Below, in pieces: positions 1 through 8,658 of a DNA stretch of 64,000 nucleotides. Each line of letters opens with the position of its first letter. The stretch's first letter is position 1. The notes beneath the pieces were generated by a model. The model was not told the origin of the DNA. It ran no database searches and was given only the letters and a program-made list of their open reading frames with translations. The DNA comes from CAXBCP01 sp963977005 (GTDB lineage Bacteria; Pseudomonadota; Alphaproteobacteria; MPNO01; UBA830): the NCBI GenBank assembly GCA_963977005.1, contig CAXBMQ010000018.1:31650-95649 (forward strand), in the 5' to 3' direction. The translations under genes and the position numbers were made by a program.

Positions 1-235
1 GACCGTGGTCGCGGTCATGGAACGAGAACAGGTTGAACCGGTTGTGGGAAAACAGCCGGCAGCGCGCCGCGGTTTCGGGCAGGCGGTCGATATCGAGTAC
101 GACGTTGAACACCCGATAGACGAATTCATACGCCCTGGGCCGCGACCGACGGTGCATGACCTCGCCGACATAGAGCGAGCCCGGCGCGGTCCGGGCCGCG
201 CTGTCCGCCTCAAGTATCGGGTCTGACCTGGTCAT
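1..235 (-). CDS. DUF1365 family protein, N-terminal part (cut by window edge)
   Basis: An open frame read leftwards from an ATG at 235 runs off the window start, so only about 78 N-terminal residues are present. They include LYVGEVMHRR, AYEFVYRVF and the stretch LFSHNRFNLFSFHDRDHG, which are hallmarks of the DUF1365 family. Family members are usually about 250 aa and are often found beside an FAD-dependent amine oxidase-like protein and a cyclopropane-fatty-acyl-phospholipid synthase. Those partners would lie to the left, outside this window. The biochemical function of the family is not settled; a role in lipid modification is inferred from gene context in other genomes only. Confidence 0.8.
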   Translation of the reverse strand, partial: MTRSDPILEADSAARTAPGSLYVGEVMHRRSRPRAYEFVYRVFNVVLDIDRLPETAARCRLFSHNRFNLFSFHDRDHG

Positions 236-339
236 CGCGTCGGACACATCTCCCGCACAAAAAATACGGCGGCAATCGGGTTTATACACATCCCATTGAT
301 ACGCACCGTCGCGGAGCCCGGATCAGGCCTTTGCCGCGC

Positions 340-1230
340 CTACTTCTCCGATTTAGGCGGATTCAGGTGCTGGACGTAAACCTTTACCGATTCCTGCATG
401 GTCCGGTTTTTATCCATGGTCTCGCGGGATTCGGCCGCAAAGGGCGTTGAGTTCAGCAGGCGGTACATATCCGCCGCCCCCTTGTGATAATTCGCGGTGA
501 CACCGACCGATGCATAGGTCTCTGCGATCTGTTCCATCTCGCCGATCCAGCGGCCCGCATCTGCCGGCAGCGCGGGCACGCGGCGCTCCATACGATCCAG
601 CACAGGCCCCTGCCATTCGGCCTCGAGCACGTCGCGGATACCGAGCGCCTCGGCCGCGGTATAGGCGGCCGTCAGCAGGGAATCGGTGCCCTTGGTCACA
701 GAGGCGTAGATCATCTTGACCGCGGACGCACGGCCAATTTCGTCGCCGAGCTGGATGATCTTCTTGCCGTTGCCGTTCAGTGCATCCATAAGCCCTGCTT
801 TCGGCCCGGACACATAGAGCTTCGTATCCCCCGGCTGCTTCAGGGGCGCCCAGCCAACGATACCGCCATCGATATAGTCGGCACCCGCATCCGCCATCAC
901 GGCAGCAATACGATGGGCCGTGGTCGGCGCTATCGCATTCATATCGGCATAGGGCGGGGCTTTACCGGTCGCCTTCATGGCTGCCGCGACATCGGCGGCG
1001 ATCGCCTCGGCGCGTTCGGGCGGCATGATCGACATCACCAGGTCTGCTTCCGCGACCAGCGTTTCCAGATCCGCCACGTCGCGGATACCGGCGCGCTCGG
1101 CACGCATGCGGGTCTCGTCGCTCCGCCCGGCGAGAACCGTGATCACGTCGATCCCCTGCCCCACGATCGACGCGGCAACGCCCTCGCCCATGTCGCCCGG
1201 GCTGAGCAGTGCAACCGTTTTCAATGTCAT
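340..1230 (-). CDS. NAD(P)-dependent 6PGDH/3-hydroxyisobutyrate dehydrogenase-like oxidoreductase with DUF1932 domain
   Basis: This 296-aa cytoplasmic protein starts with a Rossmann segment (VALLSPGDMGEGVAASIV, residues 6-23) typical of the 6-phosphogluconate dehydrogenase NAD-binding fold. Its C-terminal half (about 190-260) resembles the DUF1932 helical domain found in beta-hydroxyacid dehydrogenase relatives. A lysine in the AVKMIYASVTKG segment sits where the family catalytic Lys is expected. The start ATG is preceded by AAGGGGAACGGA, a good ribosome-binding site. The substrate cannot be told from sequence; 2-hydroxy acid or amino-alcohol oxidation is the family range. It stands alone, with about 390 bases to the next confident gene. 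Confidence 0.85.
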   Translation of the reverse strand: MTLKTVALLSPGDMGEGVAASIVGQGIDVITVLAGRSDETRMRAERAGIRDVADLETLVAEADLVMSIMPPERAEAIAADVAAAMKATGKAPPYADMNAIAPTTAHRIAAVMADAGADYIDGGIVGWAPLKQPGDTKLYVSGPKAGLMDALNGNGKKIIQLGDEIGRASAVKMIYASVTKGTDSLLTAAYTAAEALGIRDVLEAEWQGPVLDRMERRVPALPADAGRWIGEMEQIAETYASVGVTANYHKGAADMYRLLNSTPFAAESRETMDKNRTMQESVKVYVQHLNPPKSEK

Positions 1231-1320
1231 TCCGTTCCCCTTGTCTGCATCTTCATGTCTGCAAAAAGGGGAGAATAACCCGGCAGAGTCGAGACGGCTA
1301 TCCCGTCCGTGTGTCAGCGA

Positions 1321-1525
1321 CTAACGGCGTTGACGGAAAGACCGGGCGGCCAGCAGGGAGCCGCCGAACAACATGATCGACAGCGGCGCCTGCGCCCGAG
1401 CCGTCCGTCCCCGACGCGGTGTCGAACTCGATCCGCCCCAGCACGACGTGCCCACTGCCAAATGGCTGTCCGGGTCCGTGGGGCCGATTGAGCCGCGGGT
1501 GCGGAACCGTAAAATATTCCGACAT
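1321..1525 (-). pseudogene. possible remnant of a PEP-CTERM-like surface protein C-terminus
   Basis: This gap between two genes contains, on the minus strand, a stretch reading GSGHVVLGRIEFDTASGTDG. That style is common just before the anchor in PEP-CTERM proteins. A different frame then reads APLSIMLFGGSLLAARSF followed by basic residues and a stop, like the hydrophobic helix and Arg-rich tail of a PEP-CTERM sorting signal. The two pieces sit in different frames and have no full-length gene around them, so if real this is a frameshifted remnant. No exosortase gene is visible in the window. The call rests on appearance only. Confidence 0.22.
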
Positions 1526-1563
1526 ATTTCGCCCTGAAAACGGACTTGCGCGAATACAGGAAA

Positions 1564-1593
1564 GCCGGCGTCCCGGGGGCACAGGACGCCGGC
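1564..1593 (-). terminator. Rho-independent-like terminator of the Do protease gene
   Basis: A perfect 10-bp inverted repeat (arms GCCGGCGTCC and GGACGCCGGC, 10-base loop) lies 26 bases beyond the stop of the leftward protease gene. On the minus strand it is followed by TTTCC, a short T-tract. It is the obvious end of the protease transcript. Confidence 0.65.
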
Positions 1594-1619
1594 TCCTTTA
1601 CTGCACGCCGATGACGCGG

Positions 1620-3158
1620 TTAGGCGTCACGCAGCGGCAGCGCGACATAACGGTTATTGCCATTACGGTTCACGAGAACCAGCAGGGCTTTCCGTTTGTC
1701 GGATTTTGCATCCCTCACCGCCTTGTCGACGATCCGGATGACGTCAGCGGGGGTCGAGACTTCCTGTCCCGAGATCCGGCGGATGACATCGCCCGGGCGA
1801 ACGCCTTTCTCGGCGGCGATCCCGTCGGGATCGACATCGGCGACGACGACACCGCCATCGTCCTTGTCCAGGCCGAACTGCGCCCGGGTCCGGTCGTCCA
1901 GCGCCGACAGCACCATGCCGAAGCGGGGCTTTTCGGTCTTTTGCGGTGCGGCAGCGGCGATTTTCTCGGCCTTGGGCATGGCGCCGACGGTCACCGTCAG
2001 GGTGCGTTCCCTGCCGCCCCGGATAACGGTCATCGTGGTATCGCTGCCGGCGGAGATACGGGCGATCCGGCGCGGTAATTCGCGCATTTTCTCGATCCGT
2101 TCTCCGTCGACTGCCACAATGACGTCACCGGGCTGCAGGCCACCCCTGGCGGCGGGGCTGTCCTCGGTCACGCCGGCGACCAGGGCGCCTTCGGGTTTCG
2201 ACATGCCGAGACCGGCGGCCAGGTCCTTCGTGACGTTCTGGATATTCACCCCGAGCCAGCCGCGCGAGACGGAACCGTGCTTCATCAATTGCGCGATCAC
2301 GTTCCTGGCCATATCGGACGGCACCGCGAAACCGATGCCGGCGCTGACGCCGGTGGGCGAGATGATCGCGGTGTTGACGCCGATGACCTCGCCGCGGACG
2401 TTGAATGTCGGCCCGCCCGAATTGCCGCGATTGATCGGCGCATCGATCTGCAGGAAGTCGTCATACGGTCCGGCGCCGATATCGCGGCCGCGGGCCGAGA
2501 CAATGCCGGTGGTCGCCGTCTGGCCGAGCCCGAACGGGCTGCCGAGCGCGATCACCCAATCGCCGACCTTGGCGGCGGCGGAACTGCCAAAGCGCACATA
2601 GGGGAACTTTTCGCCCGATTTTACTTTGAGCAGCGCCAGGTCGGTTTTGGGATCGCGCCCGACCAGTTCGGCCTCGAAGGTCTCGCCGTCTTTCAGCATC
2701 ACCTCGATCCTGTCGGCGTTGCCGACGACATGGTTATTGGTGACGACATGGCCGTCGGCATCGATGAAAAAGCCGGACCCCATGCCGCGCACCTTGGGCG
2801 CGCGACGCTGCGGGCTATTCGGTGCGCCGTTCTGGAATCCGAAACGCTTGCCGAATTCCTCGTTGAAGAACCGCTTGAACGGTTCGGGGATTTCCATTCC
2901 GCCGCCATCGCCGCCGCGCTGCGTCTGGGGCGCCGTGCCGGTTACGCGGATCGACACCACGGCCGGGCCGACACGCTCGATAATTTCGGAAAAGCTCCCG
3001 GGCAGCGTCCGGTTCTCGAACGCGGCGGCAGGCGCCGTCAAAGCCGAGGAAGCGGCAAGGTTCTTGCTCGACAGCACACCGCCGGCGGCGCCGAGTGCCG
3101 CAACCGCGCCGAGGGCAGCGACGGCGACGGCGGATTTGGCAATTCTCTCTTTCGACAT
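1620..3158 (-). CDS. degP: Do/DegP-family periplasmic serine protease (HtrA)
   Basis: A 512-aa HtrA-type protease/chaperone for envelope protein quality control. The ATG at 3158 (MSKERIAK) is preferred over an upstream start at 3194 because GTGGAGAAACCG gives a GGAG site six bases before it. An N-terminal hydrophobic segment rich in Ala/Gly (residues 7-30) is a signal peptide. The trypsin-like triad is intact: His143 in TNNHVV, Asp173 in DPKTDLALL and Ser247 in RGNSGGPT. Two PDZ domains follow (about 275-365 and 400-495). Length fits DegP/MucD. It is monocistronic, divergent from the ABC importer on its right. Whether it is the DegP, DegQ or MucD orthologue cannot be decided here. Confidence 0.93.
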   Translation of the reverse strand: MSKERIAKSAVAVAALGAVAALGAAGGVLSSKNLAASSALTAPAAAFENRTLPGSFSEIIERVGPAVVSIRVTGTAPQTQRGGDGGGMEIPEPFKRFFNEEFGKRFGFQNGAPNSPQRRAPKVRGMGSGFFIDADGHVVTNNHVVGNADRIEVMLKDGETFEAELVGRDPKTDLALLKVKSGEKFPYVRFGSSAAAKVGDWVIALGSPFGLGQTATTGIVSARGRDIGAGPYDDFLQIDAPINRGNSGGPTFNVRGEVIGVNTAIISPTGVSAGIGFAVPSDMARNVIAQLMKHGSVSRGWLGVNIQNVTKDLAAGLGMSKPEGALVAGVTEDSPAARGGLQPGDVIVAVDGERIEKMRELPRRIARISAGSDTTMTVIRGGRERTLTVTVGAMPKAEKIAAAAPQKTEKPRFGMVLSALDDRTRAQFGLDKDDGGVVVADVDPDGIAAEKGVRPGDVIRRISGQEVSTPADVIRIVDKAVRDAKSDKRKALLVLVNRNGNNRYVALPLRDA

Positions 3159-3377
3159 CGGTTTCTCCACATACTGGTGTTCGTTCAACAGCAAATATGG
3201 AGAACTGCGCCTTACGACCGCCTGTCCGCCGGATTACAAATATTTAATGTTCGATCAAAGAAATACTTAGAAGCCAAATCGTTTCGTTATGAGAATTCAC
3301 TTTTTCGTCATTAACGGACGTGATACCAATTTCATAAGGACAAGATAATTCTGGAAAACCGGAGGGAGAAACGACCG

Positions 3378-4646
3378 ATGAAATCCACAGTACAGATGGG
3401 CCGGCGCGGCTGGCTGAAAAGTTCCTTCGCCGCGGTTGCGATGGCGGCGGGCGTGGCGCTGGCCGTTCCGGCACAGGCACAGGACACGCTTAAAATCGGC
3501 TTCAGCATGGCGCTGACCGGCGGGCTTGCAGGCGCCGGCAAGGGCGCGCTGATTGCCATGCAGATCTGGGAAAAGGACGTTAACGCCCGCGGCGGCATCC
3601 TGGGAAAGAAAGTCGAACTGAAATACTACGACGACCAGACCAACCCGGCGACCGTGCCGGGAATCTACACCAAGCTGCTGGATGTCGATAAGGTCGACTT
3701 CGTGGTGTCCGGCTACGGCACGAACCTGATCGCACCGGCCATGCCGATCGTGATGCAGCGCGGGCTCGTCTTCCCGTCCCTGTTCGGTCTCGCGGTGAAC
3801 GAGAAGTTCAATTATCCGAACTATTTCCAGATCATGCCGGCGGGTCCGAGCCCGCTTACCGACTGGTCCAAGGGCTTTTTCGATATCGCCATGGCGCAGA
3901 ATCCGAAGCCGAAAACCATCGCGCTGGTCGGTGCGGATGCGGAATTCGCCCGCAACGCGGTCAAAGGCGCCCGCGAGAACGCCAAGAAATACGGCATGAA
4001 GATCGTCTACGACCAGACATACCCGCCACGCACGGCGGATTATTCGCCGATCGTCCGCGCGATCCAGGCACGCAAGCCCGACATCGTGTTCGTCGGCTCC
4101 TATCCGCCGGATTCCGTCGGTATGGTCAAGGCGGCTACCGAAATCGGCCTCAAGACCAAACTGTTCGGCGGCGGCATGGTCGGGCTGCAATTCGCCTCGA
4201 TCATGACGGCGCTCGGCCCGAAGCTGAACGGCATCGTGAACTATGACTTCTGGGTGCCCGAACCCACCCTGAAATTCGAGGGTGTCGAAGCGTTCCTCGC
4301 GAAATACCAGGAAGCCGCGAAGGGCAAGGGCGTCGATCCGCTCGGTTTCTATCTGCAGCCATACGCCTATGCCTATCTGCAGGTGCTCGAACAGGCGATC
4401 ACGGCGACCAAGAGCATGGATCACGCCAAGGTCGGCGCGCATATGCGCTCGAACGAATACAACACGGTGGTCGGCAAGGTCAGCTTTGCCAAGAACGGCG
4501 AATGGGCCAAGACACGCGTTCTGATGGTGCAGTATCAGGGCGTGAAGGATAACGAACTCGCCACCTTCGCCAAGGAGGGCACCCGCGTGGTGCTCTATCC
4601 GCCGGAATGGAAATCGGGGAACATCGACTTCCCTTATTCCAAGTAA
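3378..4646 (+). CDS. Branched-chain amino acid-type ABC transporter substrate-binding protein
   Basis: A 422-aa periplasmic binding protein of the Leu/Ile/Val (Peripla_BP_6) family and the first gene of a five-gene importer. The N-terminus has RRGWLKSSF followed by a hydrophobic stretch and a likely cleavage after PAQAQ. The paired arginines make export by Tat possible, though ordinary Sec export is not excluded. The mature part begins DTLKIGFSMALTGGLAGAGK, typical of the first lobe. The start is preceded by CGGAGGGAGAAACGACCG. Ligands of this family range from branched-chain amino acids to amides, urea and aromatic acids, so the substrate is open. A strong hairpin follows the gene and probably sets a higher transcript level for it than for the membrane genes. 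Confidence 0.92.
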   Translation: MKSTVQMGRRGWLKSSFAAVAMAAGVALAVPAQAQDTLKIGFSMALTGGLAGAGKGALIAMQIWEKDVNARGGILGKKVELKYYDDQTNPATVPGIYTKLLDVDKVDFVVSGYGTNLIAPAMPIVMQRGLVFPSLFGLAVNEKFNYPNYFQIMPAGPSPLTDWSKGFFDIAMAQNPKPKTIALVGADAEFARNAVKGARENAKKYGMKIVYDQTYPPRTADYSPIVRAIQARKPDIVFVGSYPPDSVGMVKAATEIGLKTKLFGGGMVGLQFASIMTALGPKLNGIVNYDFWVPEPTLKFEGVEAFLAKYQEAAKGKGVDPLGFYLQPYAYAYLQVLEQAITATKSMDHAKVGAHMRSNEYNTVVGKVSFAKNGEWAKTRVLMVQYQGVKDNELATFAKEGTRVVLYPPEWKSGNIDFPYSK

Positions 4647-4652
4647 GGCAAC

Positions 4653-4676
4653 GCCGGGGCCACAGCCGGCCCCGGC
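4653..4676 (+). terminator. GC-rich hairpin after the binding-protein gene
   Basis: A perfect 9-bp stem (GCCGGGGCC / GGCCCCGGC, six-base loop) starts seven bases after the stop codon. There is no T-run, so it may be an mRNA-stabilising or partial-terminator structure between the binding-protein gene and the permease genes, as is common in such operons. Confidence 0.5.
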
Positions 4677-4688
4677 ACCGATCCAAGC

Positions 4689-4716
4689 CGTCATCCCGGC
4701 ATTCGCCGGGATGACG
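4689..4716. repeat. Palindromic dispersed-repeat element (CGTCATCCCGGC type)
   Basis: Perfect 12-bp arms CGTCATCCCGGC and GCCGGGATGACG around a four-base loop ATTC. This closely matches the short REP-like palindromes scattered between genes in many proteobacteria. It lies between the first and second genes of the importer, next to the hairpin at 4653-4676. Confidence 0.6.
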
Positions 4717-4768
4717 ATCCAGGACCGTCCCTCAGACGGATCACCAGACAGGCAAGGCGGAAAATTCG

Positions 4769-5641
4769 GTGTTTTCTTTTGATCTCCTGGCGAATGCGAT
4801 GGTGGCAGGCATATTGCTCGGCGGCTTCTACGCGGCGGTAAGCCTGGGGCTGACCGTTGCTTTCGGCCAGCTCGACATCGTCAACATCGCCCATCCCGCA
4901 TTCGTCATTCTCGGCTCCTATATCGCCTATATGTGCAACAGCTTGTGGGGCCTGGACCCGATCCTGGTCGGGCTGGCTTTCACGCCCGTATTCTATTTTA
5001 TCGGCGTCGGCGTTTACCGGGTCTATTACGAAAGTTTCGAGCGCAAGGGCGACGAAGCCCTGCGCGGCCTCGCTTTTTTCTTCGGCGTCATGTTCATCAT
5101 TGAAGTCGGCCTGATCATCGCCTACGGCGTCGACTTCCGGTCGGTGCAGGCCCCCTATATCGGACAGTACTGGGAAATCGGCTTTGTCGGCGTCCCGACC
5201 CGCATGTTCGTGCCGTTCTGTGTCGCGATGGTCATGTTCCTCGCGGTGTACCTCTATATGTCGCGCACGTTTAACGGTCGCGCGATCATGGCCGTCGCGC
5301 AGGACCGGCTGGCGCTGCAACTGATGGGGGCCAACCCGGTGAAGATAAAGCAGCTCGGGTTCGGGATCGGCATCGGTACCACGGCGCTGGCCGGCGCCCT
5401 GCTGATCATCATCATTCCGGTAGAACCGTCGGTCGGGCGGCTCTATATCGGGCATGTCTTCGCGATCGCGGTGCTGGCCGGTCTCGGGTCGATCCCGGGT
5501 ACATTGCTCGCCGCCATCATTCTCGGTATCGCCGAAAGCCTTGTTTCGACTTTCTACGGCCCATCCTGGGCCCCCGCTGTCGCCTTCGGCATCCTGCTGC
5601 TGGCACTGGCGTTCCGCCCGCAGGGCCTGTTCGGACGGTGA
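4769..5641 (+). CDS. livH: Branched-chain amino acid ABC transporter permease, LivH type
   Basis: A 290-aa inner-membrane permease with about eight hydrophobic segments. It carries the LivH hallmarks: GGFYAAVSLGLTVAFGQLDIVN near the N-terminus and AVLAGLGSIPGTLLAAIILG near the C-terminus. The start is GTG at 4769. It is the second gene of the importer and is followed seven bases later by the LivM-type permease, with which it should form the membrane channel. Substrate follows the binding protein and is unknown. Confidence 0.92.
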   Translation: MFSFDLLANAMVAGILLGGFYAAVSLGLTVAFGQLDIVNIAHPAFVILGSYIAYMCNSLWGLDPILVGLAFTPVFYFIGVGVYRVYYESFERKGDEALRGLAFFFGVMFIIEVGLIIAYGVDFRSVQAPYIGQYWEIGFVGVPTRMFVPFCVAMVMFLAVYLYMSRTFNGRAIMAVAQDRLALQLMGANPVKIKQLGFGIGIGTTALAGALLIIIIPVEPSVGRLYIGHVFAIAVLAGLGSIPGTLLAAIILGIAESLVSTFYGPSWAPAVAFGILLLALAFRPQGLFGR

Positions 5642-5648
5642 GGCGGAT

Positions 5649-6599
5649 ATGAAACTCAATTCCTTCTGGCTCTGGGCCGCCCTTATCGCGATCGCCGGCG
5701 CGGCGCTGACGATTTTCGACGTCATCGTCATCAACAAGTTCATCTATTTCGCGAGCTACGTCGTGCTGCAATACGTCATCCTGGCGACGGCCTGGAATAT
5801 TATGGGCGGCTATATGGGCTACGTGAATTTCGGCTCCGCCGGATTCTTCGCGGTCGGCGCGTATAGCTCGGTCGTGATGTACAAACTGATCCAGGCCCCG
5901 CTTCTGCTGATGATCCCGATATCCGGCATCGTCTGCGCCCTGCTGGGTCTCGCCATGGGCTATCTCACCCTCCGGCTGCGTGGCGTCTTCTTCGCCATTG
6001 CAACGCTCGCCATGGCGATCATGCTGGAGACGCTGATCACCAACTGGGAATATGTCGGCGGCGCGTCTGGCGCATACGTGCTGCGCCCCCGCACGATCGA
6101 ACCGTTCGGCGATTATATCGAGTTCCTGTTTTTCGTCATGCTGATCCTCGCGATCTTCGCCGTCGCGGTCGCCCGCTGGATCGAACGGTCCAAGATCGGC
6201 CGCGGGTTCTCGGCTATCCGCGACGACGAACTGGCCGCCGAATGTACCGGCGTCCCGACGTTGAGGCTCAAGCTGCTGGCGACCACGGTGTCCGGCTTCC
6301 TGATGGGAATCGCAGGCGCACCGTTCGCCATGTATGTCAGCTTTGTCGAACCGGCCTCGGCGTTCAACCTCGTCTATGCCGTCAATTCCATCGCCATGCC
6401 GATGATCGGCGGCGCCACCACATGGCTCGGCCCGCTGATCGGCGCCCTGTTGCTGGGTACGGTCCAGCAGGTCGCGACGGTCACGATATCGTCGGAACTG
6501 AACCTGCTGATCGTCGGCGTGCTGCTGGTGTTCTTCGTGATCGCCGCGCCCGACGGTATCGTCGGGCTGTTTCGAAAATGGCGGGGAGGCAAAAAATGA
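5649..6599 (+). CDS. livM: Branched-chain amino acid ABC transporter permease, LivM type
   Basis: A 316-aa polytopic inner-membrane protein. The start at 5649 (MKLNSFWLW) is chosen because it directly follows the LivH stop with a GAGGCGG site; an open frame upstream overlaps livH in the wrong frame. LivM features are present: NIMGGYMGYVNFGSAGFFAV, the cytoplasmic loop with SKIGRGFSAIRDDELAAE (the ATPase-coupling EAA-like region), and GGATTWLGPLIGALLLG. The stop overlaps the ATG of the next gene (ATGA), so translation is coupled. Confidence 0.92.
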   Translation: MKLNSFWLWAALIAIAGAALTIFDVIVINKFIYFASYVVLQYVILATAWNIMGGYMGYVNFGSAGFFAVGAYSSVVMYKLIQAPLLLMIPISGIVCALLGLAMGYLTLRLRGVFFAIATLAMAIMLETLITNWEYVGGASGAYVLRPRTIEPFGDYIEFLFFVMLILAIFAVAVARWIERSKIGRGFSAIRDDELAAECTGVPTLRLKLLATTVSGFLMGIAGAPFAMYVSFVEPASAFNLVYAVNSIAMPMIGGATTWLGPLIGALLLGTVQQVATVTISSELNLLIVGVLLVFFVIAAPDGIVGLFRKWRGGKK

Positions 6600-7321
6600 C
6601 CGCGTCGGAACGCCTTCTCGACGTCCAGGGCGTCGTCAAACGGTTTGGCGGGTTTACCGCCCTGAACGGCGTCGACCTGCACGTGAACCGGGGCGAACGC
6701 TTCGGCCTGATCGGTCCCAACGGATCCGGCAAGACCACGATGATCAACTGCATTTCGGGCGCCCTGGCGAACGATGGCGGCAAGGTGGTTTTCAAGGGGC
6801 AAACGCTGGATGGCAAGAAGCCGCACGAGCGCACGCGGCTGGGCATCGCCCGGTCGTTCCAGATACCCAAACCGTTCGCCACCATGACGGTCCTGGAAAA
6901 CTTGGAAATACCGCTTGAATATGCCACCGACACCGCCGCGCGCGACGTTCGCGACAAGGCGATGGACATCCTGGAAACCATCGGTCTGTCGGAACAGGCC
7001 AATGCCAATTCGGGCAGCCTGACACAGATCGACATGCGCCGGCTGGAACTTGCCCGGGCCATGGCCGCGAATCCGGACCTGCTGATCTCGGACGAGGCAA
7101 TGGCCGGGCTTTCGTCGAATGAAGTCGACGATATTCTCGAGATCCTGTTCAAGCTGAACGAACGCGGCATCACCATCATCATGATCGAACACATCATGCG
7201 CGCGGTGATGCGCTTTTCGGAACGCATTGCGGTTCTGGATGCGGGACAGAAGATCGCCGACGGCACACCCGATGAAGTCGTCAACAACCCCGAAGTCGAA
7301 AGGGCCTATCTCGGTGAGTAG
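6596..7321 (+). CDS. livG: Branched-chain amino acid ABC transporter ATP-binding protein, LivG type
   Basis: A 241-aa ABC ATPase. Walker A is GPNGSGKTT (about residues 40-48). Walker B is close to DLLISDEAMAGL, and the C-terminal LivG helix is present (GTPDEVVNNPEVERAYLGE). The signature is degenerate, LTQIDMRRLELARAMA instead of LSGGQ, as in many LivG proteins where the motif reads LSYGQQR. Here even the Gly-Gln is replaced, which is worth noting. The Walker B glutamate is present as DEAM rather than DEPM. The start ATG overlaps the livM stop by four bases. Confidence 0.9.
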   Translation: MTASERLLDVQGVVKRFGGFTALNGVDLHVNRGERFGLIGPNGSGKTTMINCISGALANDGGKVVFKGQTLDGKKPHERTRLGIARSFQIPKPFATMTVLENLEIPLEYATDTAARDVRDKAMDILETIGLSEQANANSGSLTQIDMRRLELARAMAANPDLLISDEAMAGLSSNEVDDILEILFKLNERGITIIMIEHIMRAVMRFSERIAVLDAGQKIADGTPDEVVNNPEVERAYLGE

Positions 7322-8045
7322 AATCGTCATCGACAATATCGAGGCCGGCTATGGCTCGGTCCGTGTCCTCCACGGTGTATCCGTGCATGTAAATTCCGGC
7401 GAAACCGTCGCCCTGCTGGGCACCAATGGCAATGGCAAGTCGACCCTGATCAAATGCCTGATGGGGATGGTCGAACCGACCTCCGGTTCGATAACGCTTG
7501 AAACCGACGACGGGGGAAAAATCGACCTGATCGGCAAGACCCCGCAGGAAATCGTCGAGCTTGGCATCGCGCTGGTGCCCGAAGGCCGCCGCCTGTTTCC
7601 CCGCCTGACGGTGGAGGAAAACCTGATGCTGGGCGCGTTCCGCGAATCCGCGCGCGAGCATATCGACGCCAATCTGGCATTTTCGTTCGAGGCCTTTCCG
7701 GTCCTCGCCGATCGCCGCCGGCAGCTTGCCGGATCGATGTCGGGCGGCGAACAGCAGATGCTGGCGCTCGCGCGCGCACTGATGTCAGAGCCGCGCATCC
7801 TGCTGGTGGACGAGCCGTCCGTGGGGCTTGCCCCCATACTGGTCAGCCGCATGATCGCCAAGATCAAGGAACTCAAGGAACAGCGGAACCTCACCGTTCT
7901 GATGGCCGAACAGAATTTCAACCAGGCCATCAAGATCGCCGACCGCGGCTACATCATCGTGCATGGCGAGATCGCCTTCGCCGCCGAGTCCGCGAAAGAC
8001 CTGGCGGAAAACGACATGGTGAAACAGTATTACCTTGGGGCATAA
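7314..8045 (+). CDS. livF: Branched-chain amino acid ABC transporter ATP-binding protein, LivF type
   Basis: A 243-aa ABC ATPase and the partner of LivG. The GTG start at 7314 overlaps the LivG stop by eight bases, and longer open frames upstream are LivG in another frame. It has Walker A (GTNGNGKST), the Q-loop region with LVPEGRRLFPRLTVEENL typical of LivF, the ABC signature MSGGEQQMLALARALM, and Walker B (ILLVDEPSVGLAP). The C-terminus ends in YYLGA, as LivF proteins do. It is the last gene of the operon. Confidence 0.93.
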   Translation: MSRIVIDNIEAGYGSVRVLHGVSVHVNSGETVALLGTNGNGKSTLIKCLMGMVEPTSGSITLETDDGGKIDLIGKTPQEIVELGIALVPEGRRLFPRLTVEENLMLGAFRESAREHIDANLAFSFEAFPVLADRRRQLAGSMSGGEQQMLALARALMSEPRILLVDEPSVGLAPILVSRMIAKIKELKEQRNLTVLMAEQNFNQAIKIADRGYIIVHGEIAFAAESAKDLAENDMVKQYYLGA

Positions 8046-8065
8046 CGCCCGGCAGACGAAGGAAA

Positions 8066-8100
8066 CCGGGGCATAAGAGACCGGGAGCGACCGGCCCCGG
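8066..8100. terminator. weak inverted repeat between convergent genes
   Basis: Seven-bp arms CCGGGGC and GCCCCGG lie 21 bases apart in the 58-base gap between livF and the leftward HNH gene. The position suits a bidirectional terminator, but the loop is long and no T-run is seen. Confidence 0.25.
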
Positions 8101-8103
8101 ACA

Positions 8104-8658
8104 TCAATCCTGTTCGAGCTCGCTGTCCCAGTACAGGAAATCGCGCCAGCTTTCATGCAGGAAATTCGGCGGGAAAGACCGGCCGTTGCTTTGCAGCCGG
8201 TGGTTCGTCGGCTCCACCGGCATCCGGGCCGGAATCATGCCGCAGACATCGGGCAGCTTGTTGCCCTTGATCAGATTGCAGGCCGAACAGGCCGCGACCA
8301 CGTTGTCCCAGTTCGTCTGCCCTCCGAGAGAGCGTGGAATGACATGGTCGAAGGTCAGTTCCGACGTGCCCGGCGTATCGCCGCAATACTGGCAGGCGAA
8401 GCGGTCGCGCAGGAACACGTTGAACCGGGTAAAGGCAGGCTTGCGCGACAGCGGCACGTATTGTTTGAGCGCGATCACGCTGGGCAACCGCATCGAGAAT
8501 GTGGGCGAGTGGACCTCGTCGTCGTATTCGGAGACGATATTCACGCGGTCGAGGAACACCGCCTTGACGGCGTCCTGCCAGGACCAGACGGATAACGGAA
8601 AATAGCTGAGCGGCCGAAAATCGGCATTGAGAACCAGTGCGGGGGAATCCCCCCTCAT
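8104..8658 (-). CDS. HNH endonuclease-domain protein
   Basis: A 184-aa protein with an HNH/zinc-finger core at about residues 85-130. It has CQYCG and CSACN as the zinc-binding cysteine pairs and the His-Asn-Asn pattern in LTFDHVIPRSLGGQTNWDN. The N-terminal part (LVLNADFRPLSYFPLSVWSW) is typical of a widespread chromosomal HNH family in Alphaproteobacteria that is not linked to restriction or mobile elements. Its physiological substrate is unknown. It is convergent with livF. Start ATG at 8658; no better start is obvious. Confidence 0.88.
   Translation of the reverse strand: MRGDSPALVLNADFRPLSYFPLSVWSWQDAVKAVFLDRVNIVSEYDDEVHSPTFSMRLPSVIALKQYVPLSRKPAFTRFNVFLRDRFACQYCGDTPGTSELTFDHVIPRSLGGQTNWDNVVAACSACNLIKGNKLPDVCGMIPARMPVEPTNHRLQSNGRSFPPNFLHESWRDFLYWDSELEQD

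Noticed and set aside
3297..4694. A 465-codon open frame opposite the binding-protein gene
   Set aside because: Antisense shadow of a clearly recognised ABC binding protein; no domain and no ribosome-binding site.
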